From the NCBI RefSeq assembly GCF_024362695.1, contig NC_065422.1, positions 6,695,534 through 6,759,533 on the forward strand: 64,000 nt of DNA, in the 5' to 3' direction. Under the pieces are notes generated by a model. It was given only the letters and a program-made list of their open reading frames with translations. It made no database searches and was not told the origin of the DNA. Position numbers and translations under genes: made by a program. Positions within the stretch are counted from its first letter, which is position 1, and each line of letters starts with the position of its first letter. Shown here one piece after another: positions 63,776-64,000 of the stretch. The DNA comes from Pectinophora gossypiella (taxonomy: Eukaryota > Arthropoda > Insecta > Lepidoptera > Gelechiidae).

Positions 63776-64000
63776 TAAAACAACATGGGTCGCCCTTGCT
63801 GGTGATCCGCCTGCGCCTGTCCAACTGAAATATCAAATTTTCGTTACTATCCATTAACTTATCTGGTAATCACTTGGCATGGGAGAAGCTCGCTGACGAA
63901 GGCTGAAACAGACGTATGAGGCCTAAAGATGATGGTGATGATAATATTTAACTAATTGCATGAATGAAATGATGGAACAGAGTGATTATGATAGGTACCA
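63776..64000 (-). other. upstream intron of the second TRP gene
   Basis: The upstream exon that must join to 63452 in phase 2 was not found here. The last 110 bases hold a repeat piece (GAAACAGACGTATGAGGCCT) related to 45390. Confidence 0.4.

Noticed and set aside
63785..63824. Candidate upstream exon of the second TRP gene (acceptor TTTCAG, then LDRRRRITSKGDP)
   Set aside because: There is no acceptable donor in the right phase (GTTGTT only), the residues do not resemble TRPC N-termini, and a fold-back element follows at once.
1..64000. CRISPR arrays, operons, ribosome binding sites, prokaryotic origins
   Set aside because: The window is an insect nuclear sequence with split genes. No regular direct-repeat and spacer array was seen.

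Overview
The window looks like a piece of a lepidopteran (moth or butterfly) nuclear chromosome. It has AT-rich introns, GT-AG splice sites, several families of tRNA-headed SINEs, 5'-truncated LINE copies with poly(A) tails, and many small fold-back elements. The protein-coding exons match insect photoreceptor TRP channels. The species cannot be named from the sequence alone.

Two large TRPC-type channel genes face each other tail to tail. On the + strand, positions 50 to 24245 carry 18 exons of trp, the TRP light-response channel. Its first exons lie before the window, and it ends in the residues Gly-Trp-Leu, the known INAD-binding tail. On the - strand, positions 63452 down to 31296 carry 21 exons of a paralogue of the TRPL/TRP-gamma type. 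It also lacks its first exons and also ends in Gly-Trp-Leu. Both exon sets join in one open frame (1077 and 1173 codons before the stop), and most intron positions are shared. TRP has an Asp and the paralogue a Gly at the known calcium-selectivity position of the pore.

Nested in introns of the second gene are an intronless tektin gene on the same strand (48484-49770) and a complete-looking Ty3/Gypsy retrotransposon on the opposite strand (50932-56993). The retrotransposon has 196-bp LTRs that look identical, an ORF1 (gag, three zinc knuckles, protease) and an ORF2 (RT, RNase H, integrase). Its 3' region holds about twelve small hairpins that all carry the same TTAAGA-type loop while their stems differ and stay paired. 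This array is the most unusual structure in the window.

In trp introns there is a short ORF with the look of a transposon-derived nuclease domain (3228-3746) and a jockey-like LINE RT fragment (21147-22712) with a perfect 12-bp target duplication. The 7-kb gap between the two genes (24246-31295) holds no host gene that I can support. It is filled with nested repeats: LINE tails, SINEs and MITEs. Other fold-back elements lie at 4323-4622, 6317-6707, 33974-34622, 37058-37232, 38111-38258, 61919-62062, 62488-62702 and 63588-63775.
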